A DNA stretch of 64,000 nt from the NCBI GenBank assembly GCA_003164035.1, contig PLRS01000074.1, forward strand, positions 44,655-108,654. The letters are read 5' to 3'. Within the stretch, counting starts at the first letter, position 1; the number at the start of each line of letters is the position of its first letter. This DNA comes from Bryobacterales bacterium (GTDB taxonomy: Bacteria > Acidobacteriota > Terriglobia > Bryobacterales > Bryobacteraceae). Below are positions 26,060 to 34,873 of the stretch, in pieces. The translations under genes and the position numbers were made by a program. The notes beneath the pieces are model-generated. The model saw only the letters and a list, made by a program, of their open reading frames with translations, had not been told where the DNA came from and searched no databases.

Positions 26060-29000
26060 ATGCCGCCGGTAACCTCTATATTGCGGAACCGTGGAATTCG
26101 CGGATCCGCAAGATGGATCGACGGGGACGCATCACAACCGTGGTTGGAGGTGGAGGCGGAACGTGCTGCGGCTTGGCCGTTGGACGCAAAGGGGAACCTG
26201 TATATCTCGGGTCTTGACCGTGTACGGAGGGTCTCGCGGAAAGGGATCATCACCACCATCGCCGGTAACGGGAAACCGGGTTTCACGGGTGACGGAGGCC
26301 CTGCGGCCAAGGCGGAGTTGAGTGGGCCCGGAGGGATGGCGCTGGATTCGGCCGGGAATCTCTACATTGCGGACGTCGGCAACCAGCGTGTCCGCAAGAT
26401 TGCGACCGACGGCACGATCAGCACCGTTGCCGGGAACGGAAACATTGGGCGTGGCGGCGATGGCCGCCCGGCCGTGCAGGCGCCGCTTACTTATCCCCGG
26501 AATCTGGCGGTGGATTCCGAAGGCAGCCTATATTTCCTCGATGGCCAATGGTCGCTGTCGGTGCGCAGGGTGTCGCCTGCGGGAATCATCTCGACCGTAG
26601 CGAGCGCCCCGGGCGCCGGCATGGCAATCGACGCGGCGGGCGTTCTTTACTTTGAGACCGGCTCGGCAATCGTCAGGCTCTCGCCTACGGGAGCCCCGGA
26701 GGCCATCGCAGGGACTGGCGAGTTTGGATCCTCCGGCGATGGCGGCTCGGCCTCGGACGCACGCTTCGCCAATATAGCGGGCATCGCCATCGACCGGGCG
26801 GGCCGAATCTACGTTTCGGACACCGCCGCCAACGCCGTGCGGATGCTGACGCCGGTCAAGACTGCTGAGGAGAATACGGCCGATTTGAAGGTGGAACTGC
26901 GGTCCGGGACCGGGTCCAACCGTTTCCAAATGGGCGCGGAGATTCCCTTGCAGGTGGTTCTCTCCAGCGCCACTCCGAAGCGCTACCTCGAACCCTGCAG
27001 TTTATTCAATGAGAGTCATTTCGGGTTCCCGCAGTGCCGATTCTTCAATCATTGGTCCTTCTCCATCAGGTCCGGCAGCGGCTGGATGGACCTGACACAG
27101 GAGTTTCCCTCCGGCCCCCTCATGGGCGGCGGGCCGATGTTCGAAGTGCCCAGTCGCGATCTTTCGGCGCAGCCAGTGACCTTTTCCTATCTCCTGACGC
27201 ATCGGTTCCGTTTCGATGCGCCTGGCGAATACCGTGTGCGCCTCGCGATGGACGTGGGATTCGATGACGAGACTACGCAGCGCAGACCGGTTCCAGACGC
27301 AAAGGTCCGGCCGCACACGGTCAGCGTGATACGCGAGATCTCGCTGGAGATTGTTCCGGCGGCTCCGGATTGGCAGGCGGAGATCATTCGCAAGGGCATT
27401 GAGGCATTCTCCGCACCCGTGCTGAGCGTTATCACCCCGTCCTCCCCGGACCCCAAGCTGAACCAGAACGCCAGGAAAGCGCTGTGCAATCTGGGTACGC
27501 CGGAAGCGGCGCGCGCACTGGCCAGGCTACTCCTGCGGAACGATGCAAATCACCAGGAGGAAGAAGGCTGTTTAGAACACACCGCCAGTCCCACGGCGGC
27601 GATCGAAGAGATGGAACGCCTGCTGGTCGACCCGGACTCCGCCATCAATGCCGGCTTCTTCAGAGTGCTGGTACTGTTGCTCAACATGGATGAATCCAGG
27701 AAGGGCGGCATTCCCATGCTCTCGCAGCAGTACATGGATACCGAGCGCGAAAAACTGTTTGCCGCAATACCGCGGAAGCGCGGCGACGCGCAGATTTCCT
27801 CTCTGTTGACGGTGCTTGCGTGCCCCGCGCACGCAAAGGGAAACGCCTTTGAATTTGGCTATACTCTCCCGTTCGCGCCACCCGTGATTTCAGCGGCCGT
27901 TGACAACTTCGAACTTTTCCCGCCGCAATCGCAAGAGTGGCTGCTGGACGAGGGCTGGGATCGGGTGCGCTCTCCACTGATGCTGCCGGTGGTGCGCGGG
28001 CACGCCGTGGCTGGCGATGGACAGGCTCTGCTGCGCTGGCTGGAACTGGATCCGCCGGCTGCCACGGCGTTCATTCGAGAAGAGGTGGTGCGTACCAGGC
28101 CGCGCTTCTCGTCCTATTACTTGCGCTTGCCGGACGAGTCGCTGCCGGACCTGGAGGCCCGAATCGCCACCAACTTCGTGGCGCTTCGCGAGTCAGAAGA
28201 ACTGGCGCGGGCCGCCACGCTCGTGCACCGCTATGCCTCGGGAGCTGTGCTGGGGACCGTCCTGCCTTTCATCGACGCGAAGCGCGCCGCATGGCCCTGT
28301 TCCATCCAGGTTCCGGTGCTCGCTTATTTGCTGAAGGTGTCGCCCGCGGACGCCGAACCTCGCCTGCGGCAGTCCCTCGGCGAGGCGAACCAGGGAGCGT
28401 GCCGAACGGGCACATTCTTCACCGATATGGGCTTGCTGGAACCCAGCCCGGTGCTGGAACGGCTGGCGCTGGATGAGATCGACAAGGGACCGAAGTCCCT
28501 TGCAATCGATGCGGCGGCGTATCTGCGGCAGCATGGCTCAACGGCGATGAAGCCTCTCCTGCGCCAGCGGCTGGTGAAGTGGCATCAAAGCTATGTGGAC
28601 AGCGGCGCGGAGCAACGGCGGAAAGATCGTGTAGCCACGAACGACGACAATGCGTTGCGCGGCCTGGCGCAGGTGTTGGCCGACACCTTCGGGAGAGCGC
28701 AGGCGTGGTTGCTTTCTCCGAAAGAATCCGCCGACTTGCAAGCTCTGCTGGGAAGCGAGACGACGGGGGGAATAAGCTGCATCTTCAATTGCGCCGCCTC
28801 GCTCGGAACCGACGGAGCGCCAGGCAACTATGGAATCTATGGCCGGGTCAATCAGCAGTCCGAACGAAGGCAGCCTCCGATGGAGTATCTGAACCCGCCC
28901 GAGCGGCTCCACTACACCATCAACCAATACCGCTGCAACGATATGAAGGCTCTCAAAGAGAAGATCCTACAATTCCCCGTTGGATCGACATTTGGTTTCG

Positions 29001-29125
29001 CCTGGGATTTCACGGCCGCAGACAGGGATGAAGTATTGGAAATTGGAGCCTTCCTGCATAGTCATGGATACAGAGTTGGCGGTACGCACGACTGGAGTTT
29101 CCTGCATCCCGATCCTGTGCAATAG
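26060..29125 (+). CDS. NHL/HEAT-like protein, C-terminal open part
   Basis: The first 43 or so codons are out of frame with the parent gene; real sequence resumes at LDAKGNLYISGLDRVRRVS. About four more NHL repeats follow. Then comes a beta-rich segment (about 270-430) and a long helical region with HEAT-like pairs such as ARKALCNLGTPEAARALARLLLR and SLAIDAAAYLRQHGSTAMKPLLRQRL. No catalytic motif is seen. It lacks its own signal peptide, so if expressed alone it would not be exported. Confidence 0.6.
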   Translation: MPPVTSILRNRGIRGSARWIDGDASQPWLEVEAERAAAWPLDAKGNLYISGLDRVRRVSRKGIITTIAGNGKPGFTGDGGPAAKAELSGPGGMALDSAGNLYIADVGNQRVRKIATDGTISTVAGNGNIGRGGDGRPAVQAPLTYPRNLAVDSEGSLYFLDGQWSLSVRRVSPAGIISTVASAPGAGMAIDAAGVLYFETGSAIVRLSPTGAPEAIAGTGEFGSSGDGGSASDARFANIAGIAIDRAGRIYVSDTAANAVRMLTPVKTAEENTADLKVELRSGTGSNRFQMGAEIPLQVVLSSATPKRYLEPCSLFNESHFGFPQCRFFNHWSFSIRSGSGWMDLTQEFPSGPLMGGGPMFEVPSRDLSAQPVTFSYLLTHRFRFDAPGEYRVRLAMDVGFDDETTQRRPVPDAKVRPHTVSVIREISLEIVPAAPDWQAEIIRKGIEAFSAPVLSVITPSSPDPKLNQNARKALCNLGTPEAARALARLLLRNDANHQEEEGCLEHTASPTAAIEEMERLLVDPDSAINAGFFRVLVLLLNMDESRKGGIPMLSQQYMDTEREKLFAAIPRKRGDAQISSLLTVLACPAHAKGNAFEFGYTLPFAPPVISAAVDNFELFPPQSQEWLLDEGWDRVRSPLMLPVVRGHAVAGDGQALLRWLELDPPAATAFIREEVVRTRPRFSSYYLRLPDESLPDLEARIATNFVALRESEELARAATLVHRYASGAVLGTVLPFIDAKRAAWPCSIQVPVLAYLLKVSPADAEPRLRQSLGEANQGACRTGTFFTDMGLLEPSPVLERLALDEIDKGPKSLAIDAAAYLRQHGSTAMKPLLRQRLVKWHQSYVDSGAEQRRKDRVATNDDNALRGLAQVLADTFGRAQAWLLSPKESADLQALLGSETTGGISCIFNCAASLGTDGAPGNYGIYGRVNQQSERRQPPMEYLNPPERLHYTINQYRCNDMKALKEKILQFPVGSTFGFAWDFTAADRDEVLEIGAFLHSHGYRVGGTHDWSFLHPDPVQ

Positions 29126-29341
29126 GGAGCCAACAGCGTCAGCCGGTTTGACGCGTCACGCCGAAGCTGCGGAGGTGGAGCCGAACGATCGCGCGTCGGG
29201 ATTCCCGACCGATCCGTCCGAATCCCCTACACGACTGCTGCCGAAACCTTCGTAAGCTGTTGATTTCGGATAATGGACTCCGATTTGCTAGTATATGGGC
29301 GTGAACGGCGGAAATTCCGCCGCCAGGAAGGAATCACTAAC

Positions 29342-29638
29342 ATGTTTGGAGCTAACTGGAACGATCCGCAAACGCTTTGGCTGAACCTGACGAACCTGGC
29401 TCTCGGATTGGTCACGTTGACGGCGCTTCTGGTAGTCGCCGGCGCGGTTGCCTGGGAACTGGTTCTGAAGCGGCGCAAAGCGCACGAATTCGGCCACATG
29501 GATGCGGACATGCGCACGATGCTTGCCGGCTCTCCCCACGTTCTGGGGGTGCCCGAGCTCGGATTGACGATGGCGGACGGCGGCGAGCCGATCGCGCCGT
29601 CTGAAAAAACAAACGGCAAGGACCAAACCGGAAAGTGA
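29342..29638 (+). CDS. Small single-pass membrane protein of the Qrc-like operon
   Basis: 98 residues beginning MFGANWNDPQTLWLNLTN. One transmembrane helix (about 17-41, LALGLVTLTALLVVAGAVAWELVL) is followed by a basic stop-transfer KRRK and a soluble cytoplasmic tail. AGGAAGGAA lies 10 bases upstream. It is the first gene of a run of seven closely spaced genes, four bases before the next, so it is probably an accessory or assembly subunit of the redox complex. No family was recognised. Confidence 0.7.
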   Translation: MFGANWNDPQTLWLNLTNLALGLVTLTALLVVAGAVAWELVLKRRKAHEFGHMDADMRTMLAGSPHVLGVPELGLTMADGGEPIAPSEKTNGKDQTGK

Positions 29639-29642
29639 CCCC

Positions 29643-30494
29643 ATGCCGTGCCCCTTTCTCAGAGAAGGCCGCGCGCGCTACTGCCACGCGGTTCCTGTCC
29701 GTAAGCTGATCCTGGAAGGACCGGGAGCGGCGGGGGGCGGGCTTTGCACCACGGCGGAGTATCGGCGGTGCGGCGTGGTCGAACAGGAGGAGGGAGCGGC
29801 CGACCGGTGCCCGCACCTGGAGGAAGTCCACGTGCAATACTGCGGCGCCTCCCCGGTCACCAAGCTGGTTCCGTTCAGCGAGTCGCAAACCTCCCCTTGC
29901 ACCGGTGGCGGGTACAAGTACTGCGATTCCTACCTGACCCGGGCGCGCCCTCACGGCGCTGGCCTTGCGCCGCGCGAGCTGCTCTACACTTCCAATCATT
30001 TGTGGCTCGAAGTGGACGAGCAGGGGCTTTGCCATATCGGGGTGGACGGGTTTCTGGCCGATCTGGCCGGGACGGTGGATCGAGTCACCTTCGCCACCGA
30101 ACGCGGCAGGCACCGCCCGGCGGTTTCGCTCAGCGTGAACGAGGTGGAGTGGCCGCTGCTGTTCCCGAATTCGCTGCTCATCCAGGCGGTGAACAGCCAC
30201 ATACGCAGCGATCCGGCGCGGCTGACGGCGGATCCCTACGGCTCCGGGTGGCTGTTCGAAGGCTGGGAGATCCCCGGCAAAACGCGCGCCGGGCTGATTG
30301 GGGGCGAACAGGCGAAGGCGTGGCAGGCCGAGGAACGCGAGCGGCTGGCGCGCGCCATCCACGCCGGCCAGGAAGAACTGTGCGCGGACGGCGGCGTTCC
30401 GGTACGGGGCGTGGCGCGGTTGCTGCCCCGCGCCGATGTGGTGCGGGTATTCCAACAATTCTTTTCGAATGCCGGCTGGCTGGCGGACGAATGA
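29643..30494 (+). CDS. Cys-rich protein with degenerate GcvH-like domain
   Basis: 283 residues, no signal peptide or membrane helix, so cytoplasmic. The N-terminal third has two copies of a four-Cys motif: C3, C14, C35, C43 and C56, C67, C86, C94 (CPxL...YC...C...C), suited to binding metal or an Fe-S cluster. Residues about 115-210 follow the glycine cleavage H-protein pattern (SNHLWLEVDEQGLCHIGVDGF...DPYGSGWLFEGW). Where GcvH has its lipoyl lysine (ESVKA), this protein reads SVNEVEW, with no lysine, so it cannot be lipoylated there. The rest is helical. Its place before the cytochrome subunit suggests a structural or assembly role in the complex. Confidence 0.7.
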   Translation: MPCPFLREGRARYCHAVPVRKLILEGPGAAGGGLCTTAEYRRCGVVEQEEGAADRCPHLEEVHVQYCGASPVTKLVPFSESQTSPCTGGGYKYCDSYLTRARPHGAGLAPRELLYTSNHLWLEVDEQGLCHIGVDGFLADLAGTVDRVTFATERGRHRPAVSLSVNEVEWPLLFPNSLLIQAVNSHIRSDPARLTADPYGSGWLFEGWEIPGKTRAGLIGGEQAKAWQAEERERLARAIHAGQEELCADGGVPVRGVARLLPRADVVRVFQQFFSNAGWLADE

Positions 30495-30504
30495 CGGCGG
30501 ACCG

Positions 30505-31095
30505 ATGAAGATGCCAAGAACCTCGATATTTTTCGGATTCGGAGTGCTGACGGCGCTGGCGGCGGGATGGCTGGTATTCCCGCGCGCGCTTTATGAGCGC
30601 CGTGAGCAGCCCTTTCGCTTCCCGCACAAGACGCATGCGGAGAAGTCCGGCACCTCCGCCTGCAACGATTGCCATACATTGGGCAAAGACGGTGAGTTCG
30701 CGGGAATTCCGAAAACCAAAGACTGTGCCACCTGTCACGCGGACCGCATGGGGTCGAGCCCGGCCGAAGCTCTGCTGGTGGATAACTACGTGAAGCGGGG
30801 ACGCGAAACCCCGTGGCTGGTCTATTCGCGCCAGCCGGCCAATGTCCGTTTTTCGCACGCCATTCACACCCGCCTGGCGGGCATGACGTGCCGCGACTGC
30901 CACGGCGCCGAGGGCGAATCCGACGCCGTGCCGGTTTACGAGCAGAATCGCATCAGCGGATATAGCCGGGACATCTGGGGCCACTCGATTTCGCGGCTGC
31001 GGCGCGCACCGGGCGACGGCATGAAGATGAGCGATTGCGAGAACTGCCATCGCCGGCACGGCGTCGATGCCGGATGCCTGGGCTGCCACGAATAG
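30505..31095 (+). CDS. Membrane-anchored pentaheme cytochrome c (QrcA-like)
   Basis: 196 residues. An uncleaved N-terminal helix (about 8-25, IFFGFGVLTALAAGWLVF) anchors a periplasmic domain with five CXXCH heme sites at C53-H57, C74-H78, C129-H133, C178-H182 and C191-H195. Additional His residues (HKTH near 41, FSHAIH near 117) can serve as distal ligands, as in class III and NrfH/Qrc-type cytochromes. In Qrc such a subunit passes electrons between periplasmic cytochromes and the Fe-S subunits. The next gene starts 12 bases downstream. Confidence 0.85.
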   Translation: MKMPRTSIFFGFGVLTALAAGWLVFPRALYERREQPFRFPHKTHAEKSGTSACNDCHTLGKDGEFAGIPKTKDCATCHADRMGSSPAEALLVDNYVKRGRETPWLVYSRQPANVRFSHAIHTRLAGMTCRDCHGAEGESDAVPVYEQNRISGYSRDIWGHSISRLRRAPGDGMKMSDCENCHRRHGVDAGCLGCHE

Positions 31096-31106
31096 GGAGA
31101 CGGAAG

Positions 31107-32774
31107 ATGATACCCACCAGACGTGATCTTTTTGCATGGGGCGGCGGCCTGGCTGGCGGCATGCTGTTCACGCCCGTGCCTTGGAAGGTGCTGGACGACG
31201 TTTCCATCTGGAGCCAGAACTGGCCGTGGATCCCCCAACCGGCGCGCGGTCCGGTGGAAGAGAAGCTTTCGTCATGCACGCTCTGCCCCAACGCCTGCGG
31301 TATGCGCGTCCGAATGGCGGCGGGCTCGCCGGTGGGTCTGTCCGGGATGGCCGGCCACCCGGTGAGCCGGGGCGCGCTATGCCCGCTGGGCTTCGGCGCG
31401 CATCAGTTGAATTGGCATCCCAGCCGGCTGCGCAACCCCCTTCATCGCGGGCGTAAGACAAGCTGGGAAGAGGCGACGGCGGCTTTCCGCAAGGCGCTTG
31501 GGGAGGGCCCGATTGCGATTATCGATGGGCGCACGGGACGCGCGGCGTCCACCGTGCTCGAGCGATTCGCGGCGGCGCACGGCGCCACTTACGCGGCCGC
31601 CCGCACGGCGGAAGAGAAGGCGCTGGGGCCGTATCAACGCTGGACCGGAGTTCCCACTTCTTCGCTGGGCTACGACCTGGAGAACGCGCGCACGATCGTC
31701 AGTTTCGGCGCTCCGCTGCTGGACGGGTGGGCGACGCCGGGGCGGTTCACGCGGCTGTGGAGCGAGCGAGCCGCCGGCTCGTCAAATCCCGCTCTGCGCT
31801 TGATCCAGGTGGAACCGGTGCAGTCGAGAACCGCGGCCTTCGCCTGGCGCTGGGTGAACGTGCGCATGGGAAGCGAATCGGCGCTGGCTTCGGCGCTGGC
31901 CCGGGTGTTGATGGAAGAACGCCTGGTGACCGCGCGCGGCCCGATGCCTTCAGAGAGCGTGAACGAGCTGGCGGGGAAGACGGGTCTCGCGGCGGAGACG
32001 ATTCAAAGCCTGGCGCGCGCGCTGGTGGAGCGGGGCCCGGTGGTTGCAATTTCGGCCGGCGACAATCCCTCGGTGGCGGCATTGAACGTGGTTCTCGGCG
32101 CGGTGGGCGCGCGAGGAGGAATCCTGCGGCGCGGCGGCGGCACCAAATCGCCGGTTCCGGTCGAGGCGCTCAGCGGCCGGATGCGCGCCGTCCTGATCGA
32201 CTCCACCGTGCCGTGGGAAGTGAGACCCAACGTCGATGCGGAAGTGTTCCGCTTCGCCGCCTGGCATGGCGGCACGACCACCGCCGACTGGCTGCTGCCC
32301 GCGCCCGGGTTCCTCGAAGCGCTGACGGATGTGCCCACGCCTCCGGCATCGGCCATCGAAACCTACGCCGTAGCCACACCCCTGATGGCGGCCGAAGGCA
32401 GCAAGGACGCCGCCCGCTTCCTGGCGGAAATCGATCCCGCCGCCGGGTCGCTGGAAGATGCCATCAAAGCGCGCTGTGAAGCCATTTATCACGCCGGCAA
32501 AGGGGGTCTCATTGGCCCCGAGCCGCAACCCGTGAAAGGTCTCGCGTCCGCCGACAAGCTCTACGAAGCGTTAGGAAATGGCGCGGTGTGGACCGGCGAG
32601 GCGGGAACGCCTGGCGGCCTGCGCTGCGACCTGAAAGAATGGCCCGGCCCCAGCGCCATGGAATCGCCGGCCGGTTGGACGGACGGTTGGACCGCGCCGG
32701 TGCTACCGCCGCTCGCGGCCAAGCTCTACCGCGAATCCGACCTGCGCCAGGCGCCGGCCAGGAGCGATGTATGA
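31107..32774 (+). CDS. Molybdopterin oxidoreductase-like subunit (QrcB-like)
   Basis: 555 residues. A Tat signal (RRDLF, residues 5-9, then a hydrophobic stretch) is followed by the motif SIWSQNWPWIP characteristic of QrcB. A [4Fe-4S] site has C57, C60, C64 and C92 (C-x2-C-x3-C-x27-C). The molybdopterin-domain fold follows, including VVAISAGDNPSVAALNVVLGAVGARGG. It is far shorter than typical Mo-bisMGD enzymes, and in characterised Qrc this subunit carries no molybdenum. I infer the same here: a structural electron-transfer subunit, not a catalytic one. Its stop overlaps the next start (ATGA). Confidence 0.85.
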   Translation: MIPTRRDLFAWGGGLAGGMLFTPVPWKVLDDVSIWSQNWPWIPQPARGPVEEKLSSCTLCPNACGMRVRMAAGSPVGLSGMAGHPVSRGALCPLGFGAHQLNWHPSRLRNPLHRGRKTSWEEATAAFRKALGEGPIAIIDGRTGRAASTVLERFAAAHGATYAAARTAEEKALGPYQRWTGVPTSSLGYDLENARTIVSFGAPLLDGWATPGRFTRLWSERAAGSSNPALRLIQVEPVQSRTAAFAWRWVNVRMGSESALASALARVLMEERLVTARGPMPSESVNELAGKTGLAAETIQSLARALVERGPVVAISAGDNPSVAALNVVLGAVGARGGILRRGGGTKSPVPVEALSGRMRAVLIDSTVPWEVRPNVDAEVFRFAAWHGGTTTADWLLPAPGFLEALTDVPTPPASAIETYAVATPLMAAEGSKDAARFLAEIDPAAGSLEDAIKARCEAIYHAGKGGLIGPEPQPVKGLASADKLYEALGNGAVWTGEAGTPGGLRCDLKEWPGPSAMESPAGWTDGWTAPVLPPLAAKLYRESDLRQAPARSDV

Positions 32775-33544
32775 AAGCCCGTTACGGAATGGCCATCGAC
32801 CTCGACCGCTGCACCGGTTGCGGCGCTTGCATGGTGGCGTGCGCGTCGGAGAACAACGTGCCGCGCCTGCCGAAGGCGACCGAGCGCACCGGCATCACCC
32901 CCATGCTGGTACACCCGGTGTCGGATGGCAAGACGGGGGTGGCGTTCATTCCCATGCCGTGCATGCAGTGCGAGGACGAGACGCCCTGCGTGAAGGTGTG
33001 CCCGCAGCAGGCGGTGGAACTGGACCGGGCCACCGGAATCGTCATGCAGATGCCGCAGCGCTGTCTGGGCTGCCGCTACTGCATGACGGCGTGCCCGTAT
33101 CACTCCCGCTACTTCAACTGGTGGGACCCGGCCTGGCCGGCCGGCATGGAAAGAACGCTGAATCCGGGGGTGGCCGTGCGCATGCGCGGCGTAGTGGAGA
33201 AGTGCAATATGTGCCATGCGCGGCTGCACGCCGCCGAAGATAAAGCCGCCGAGGCCGGAAAGCGGCAGATCGAGGCGGCCGATTACGTTCCGGCCTGCGT
33301 GGAGTCCTGCCCCACCGGTGCGATCCGGTTCGGAGATCTGAACGATGGCGCCAGCGAAGTTGCCAAAGCTTCGCGGACGCCGGAAGCCTTCCGGCTGCTG
33401 GCTCGGCTGGGCACGGAACCGAAGATCTACTACACGTCCAAGCGGGCCTGGGTGCGGGCGCTGGCGGAGCGCCATCCGGCGGGCGAACCCTCCCAACCGG
33501 CTGCTCCGGTGGCCGCCGGCGGCGGGGAGGTGAAACATGGCTAG
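32771..33544 (+). CDS. Four-cluster ferredoxin-like subunit (QrcC-like)
   Basis: 257 residues with the four Cys groups of the NrfC/DmsB/QrcC family: CTGCGACMVAC (from C14), CMQCEDETPCVKVCP, CLGCRYCMTACPY and CNMC...CVESCP. It would hold up to four cubane clusters in a wire between the QrcB-like and NrfD-like subunits. There is no Tat signal, consistent with co-export with the QrcB-like protein. Translationally coupled to the upstream gene. Confidence 0.9.
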   Translation: MKARYGMAIDLDRCTGCGACMVACASENNVPRLPKATERTGITPMLVHPVSDGKTGVAFIPMPCMQCEDETPCVKVCPQQAVELDRATGIVMQMPQRCLGCRYCMTACPYHSRYFNWWDPAWPAGMERTLNPGVAVRMRGVVEKCNMCHARLHAAEDKAAEAGKRQIEAADYVPACVESCPTGAIRFGDLNDGASEVAKASRTPEAFRLLARLGTEPKIYYTSKRAWVRALAERHPAGEPSQPAAPVAAGGGEVKHG

Positions 33545-33551
33545 CGTAAGT

Positions 33552-33600
33552 CGTGGCGCGGGCTGTCAAGCCTGCAGAGCCGAGAGTTATCTCGGCTTTT
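33552..33600. repeat. Dispersed repeat with small hairpin inside the Qrc-like operon
   Basis: GTGGCGCGGGCTGTCAAGCC recurs nearly unchanged at 51178. It is followed here by GCCGAG-AGTTAT-CTCGGC, a 6-bp hairpin followed by TTTTCTT. This lies in the only real gap (75 bases) of the operon and could attenuate transcription before the NrfD gene. Confidence 0.5.
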
Positions 33601-33619
33601 CTTCGCGGGGAGGCGCTAA

Positions 33620-34873
33620 GTGACCAGCGCTGCAACGGGCGTCGTAATGGCGGATCGGCGGCTGCAAGTGCGGGGCGAAGCGCGCAGCTCCACGGCCCGC
33701 TTCGCGCTCTGGCTGGCGCCCTGGGTGCTCCTGCTGGCGCTCGGAATCTACGCCGGCGGTCTGTGCCTTTATTACGGGCTGAACCAGACCAACATGAATA
33801 ACCGCTTTGCCTTCGGGTTGTGGATCTTTCTCGACCTGGGCATCATCGCGCTGGGAGCGGGAGCCTTTTTCACCGGCTTCCTGGTTTATATTCTGGGCCG
33901 CACGGAGTTGAAGCCGGTGTTGAACAGCGCCGTGGTGCTGGGGTTCATCTGTTACAGCGGTGCCATGGCGGTGCTGATGATCGACGTGGGCCAGCCGCTG
34001 CGCGCCTGGTTCACCTTCTGGCACCCCAACGTCCATTCCATGCTGACCGAGGTGACCTTCTGCATTACCTGTTATCTGCTGGTGCTGACGCTCGAATACA
34101 TCCCCGTGGTGCTGCGCAACCGGCAGTTGCGGAAGCTGCCGCCGTTTGTGGTGTTCGAGCACCGGATGCACTTGCTGATGCCGGTGCTGGCGGGAATCGG
34201 AACCCTGCTGTCCTTCTTTCACCAGGGTTCGCTGGGCGGCCTGTATGGCGTGCTGCGCGGCCGGCCCTTCGCCTTCCGCCAGGGTTTTGCCATCTGGCCT
34301 TCCACCTTCTTCCTCTTCATTCTCTCGGCGGTTGCGGTGGGGCCCAGCTTTCTGATGCTGGTCACCGCGGCGGCGCGGAAGTTGACCGGGCGCAAGCTGG
34401 TGCCGTCGAACGTGTTCCCGCGGCTGGGGTTCATCTCCGGAGTGCTGCTGGCGGCCTACGTGGCGCTCAAAGCCGTCGACACTCTCATCTGGCTGAACGT
34501 GACCTCGCCCGCGGTGGGCTTCGCTCCCTGGGAATACTATGCCTACAAACCGTTTGGCACCACGCTGCTGTTCGCCGAAATCGTGGTCTTCGGCTTGCTG
34601 CCGGCGGTGCTTTTGGTTCAGGGCAGATGGCTGCTGCCGGGCGCCGCACTGGCCTGTTGCGGCATTTTGTTGAACCGGTTCGTGCTCACGGTGCAGACCC
34701 TGGCGCTGCCCACCCTCTCGTTCGATCCGTTCCTCAGTTACACGCCGAGCTGGCAGGAGGTGGCGAGCTTCGGCGGCGTGGTGGCGTATGGCGTGATCCT
34801 GTATTCGCTGTCTTATCGATACCTGCCGTTGTTCCCACAATCAAAGGAGCAGACTCATGTTTCCGGGCGTTGA
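33620..34873 (+). CDS. NrfD/PsrC-family membrane quinone subunit (QrcD-like)
   Basis: 417 residues with about ten transmembrane helices, the NrfD-type quinone-interacting integral membrane protein. The conserved segments FGLWIFLDLGIIALGAGAFFTGF, GQPLRAWFTFWHPNVHSML and GTLLSFFHQGSLGG fit the long NrfD form found in Qrc and alternative complex III. It would exchange electrons with menaquinone. GTG 33620 follows GGGGAGG; ATG 33647 is an alternative. The 3' end overlaps the next gene by 17 bases. Confidence 0.9.
   Translation: MTSAATGVVMADRRLQVRGEARSSTARFALWLAPWVLLLALGIYAGGLCLYYGLNQTNMNNRFAFGLWIFLDLGIIALGAGAFFTGFLVYILGRTELKPVLNSAVVLGFICYSGAMAVLMIDVGQPLRAWFTFWHPNVHSMLTEVTFCITCYLLVLTLEYIPVVLRNRQLRKLPPFVVFEHRMHLLMPVLAGIGTLLSFFHQGSLGGLYGVLRGRPFAFRQGFAIWPSTFFLFILSAVAVGPSFLMLVTAAARKLTGRKLVPSNVFPRLGFISGVLLAAYVALKAVDTLIWLNVTSPAVGFAPWEYYAYKPFGTTLLFAEIVVFGLLPAVLLVQGRWLLPGAALACCGILLNRFVLTVQTLALPTLSFDPFLSYTPSWQEVASFGGVVAYGVILYSLSYRYLPLFPQSKEQTHVSGR

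Larger units (their letters stand above)
24884..29125 (+). pseudogene. NHL-repeat/HEAT-like exported protein gene broken by two compensating indels
   Basis: Homology-like continuity runs through three frames. NHL repeats continue in one frame to about 25957, in a second from there to about 26183, and then return to the first frame to 29125. The first shift is equivalent to a lost base at the codons after LRKI; the second is an extra G in GCCGTTGGACGCA, where removing one G restores LAVDAKGNLY. Corrected, the protein would have about 1410 residues: signal peptide, about ten NHL beta-propeller repeats (GLAVDSAGNLYIADxxxxRIRKV pattern), then a helical HEAT-like half. Either the gene is decaying or the assembly has two errors. 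Confidence 0.7.

Noticed and set aside
31107-32774. Catalytic molybdenum oxidoreductase (formate dehydrogenase or DMSO reductase type)
   Set aside because: The protein is too short and carries the QrcB motif, so a non-catalytic Qrc-like subunit fits better.
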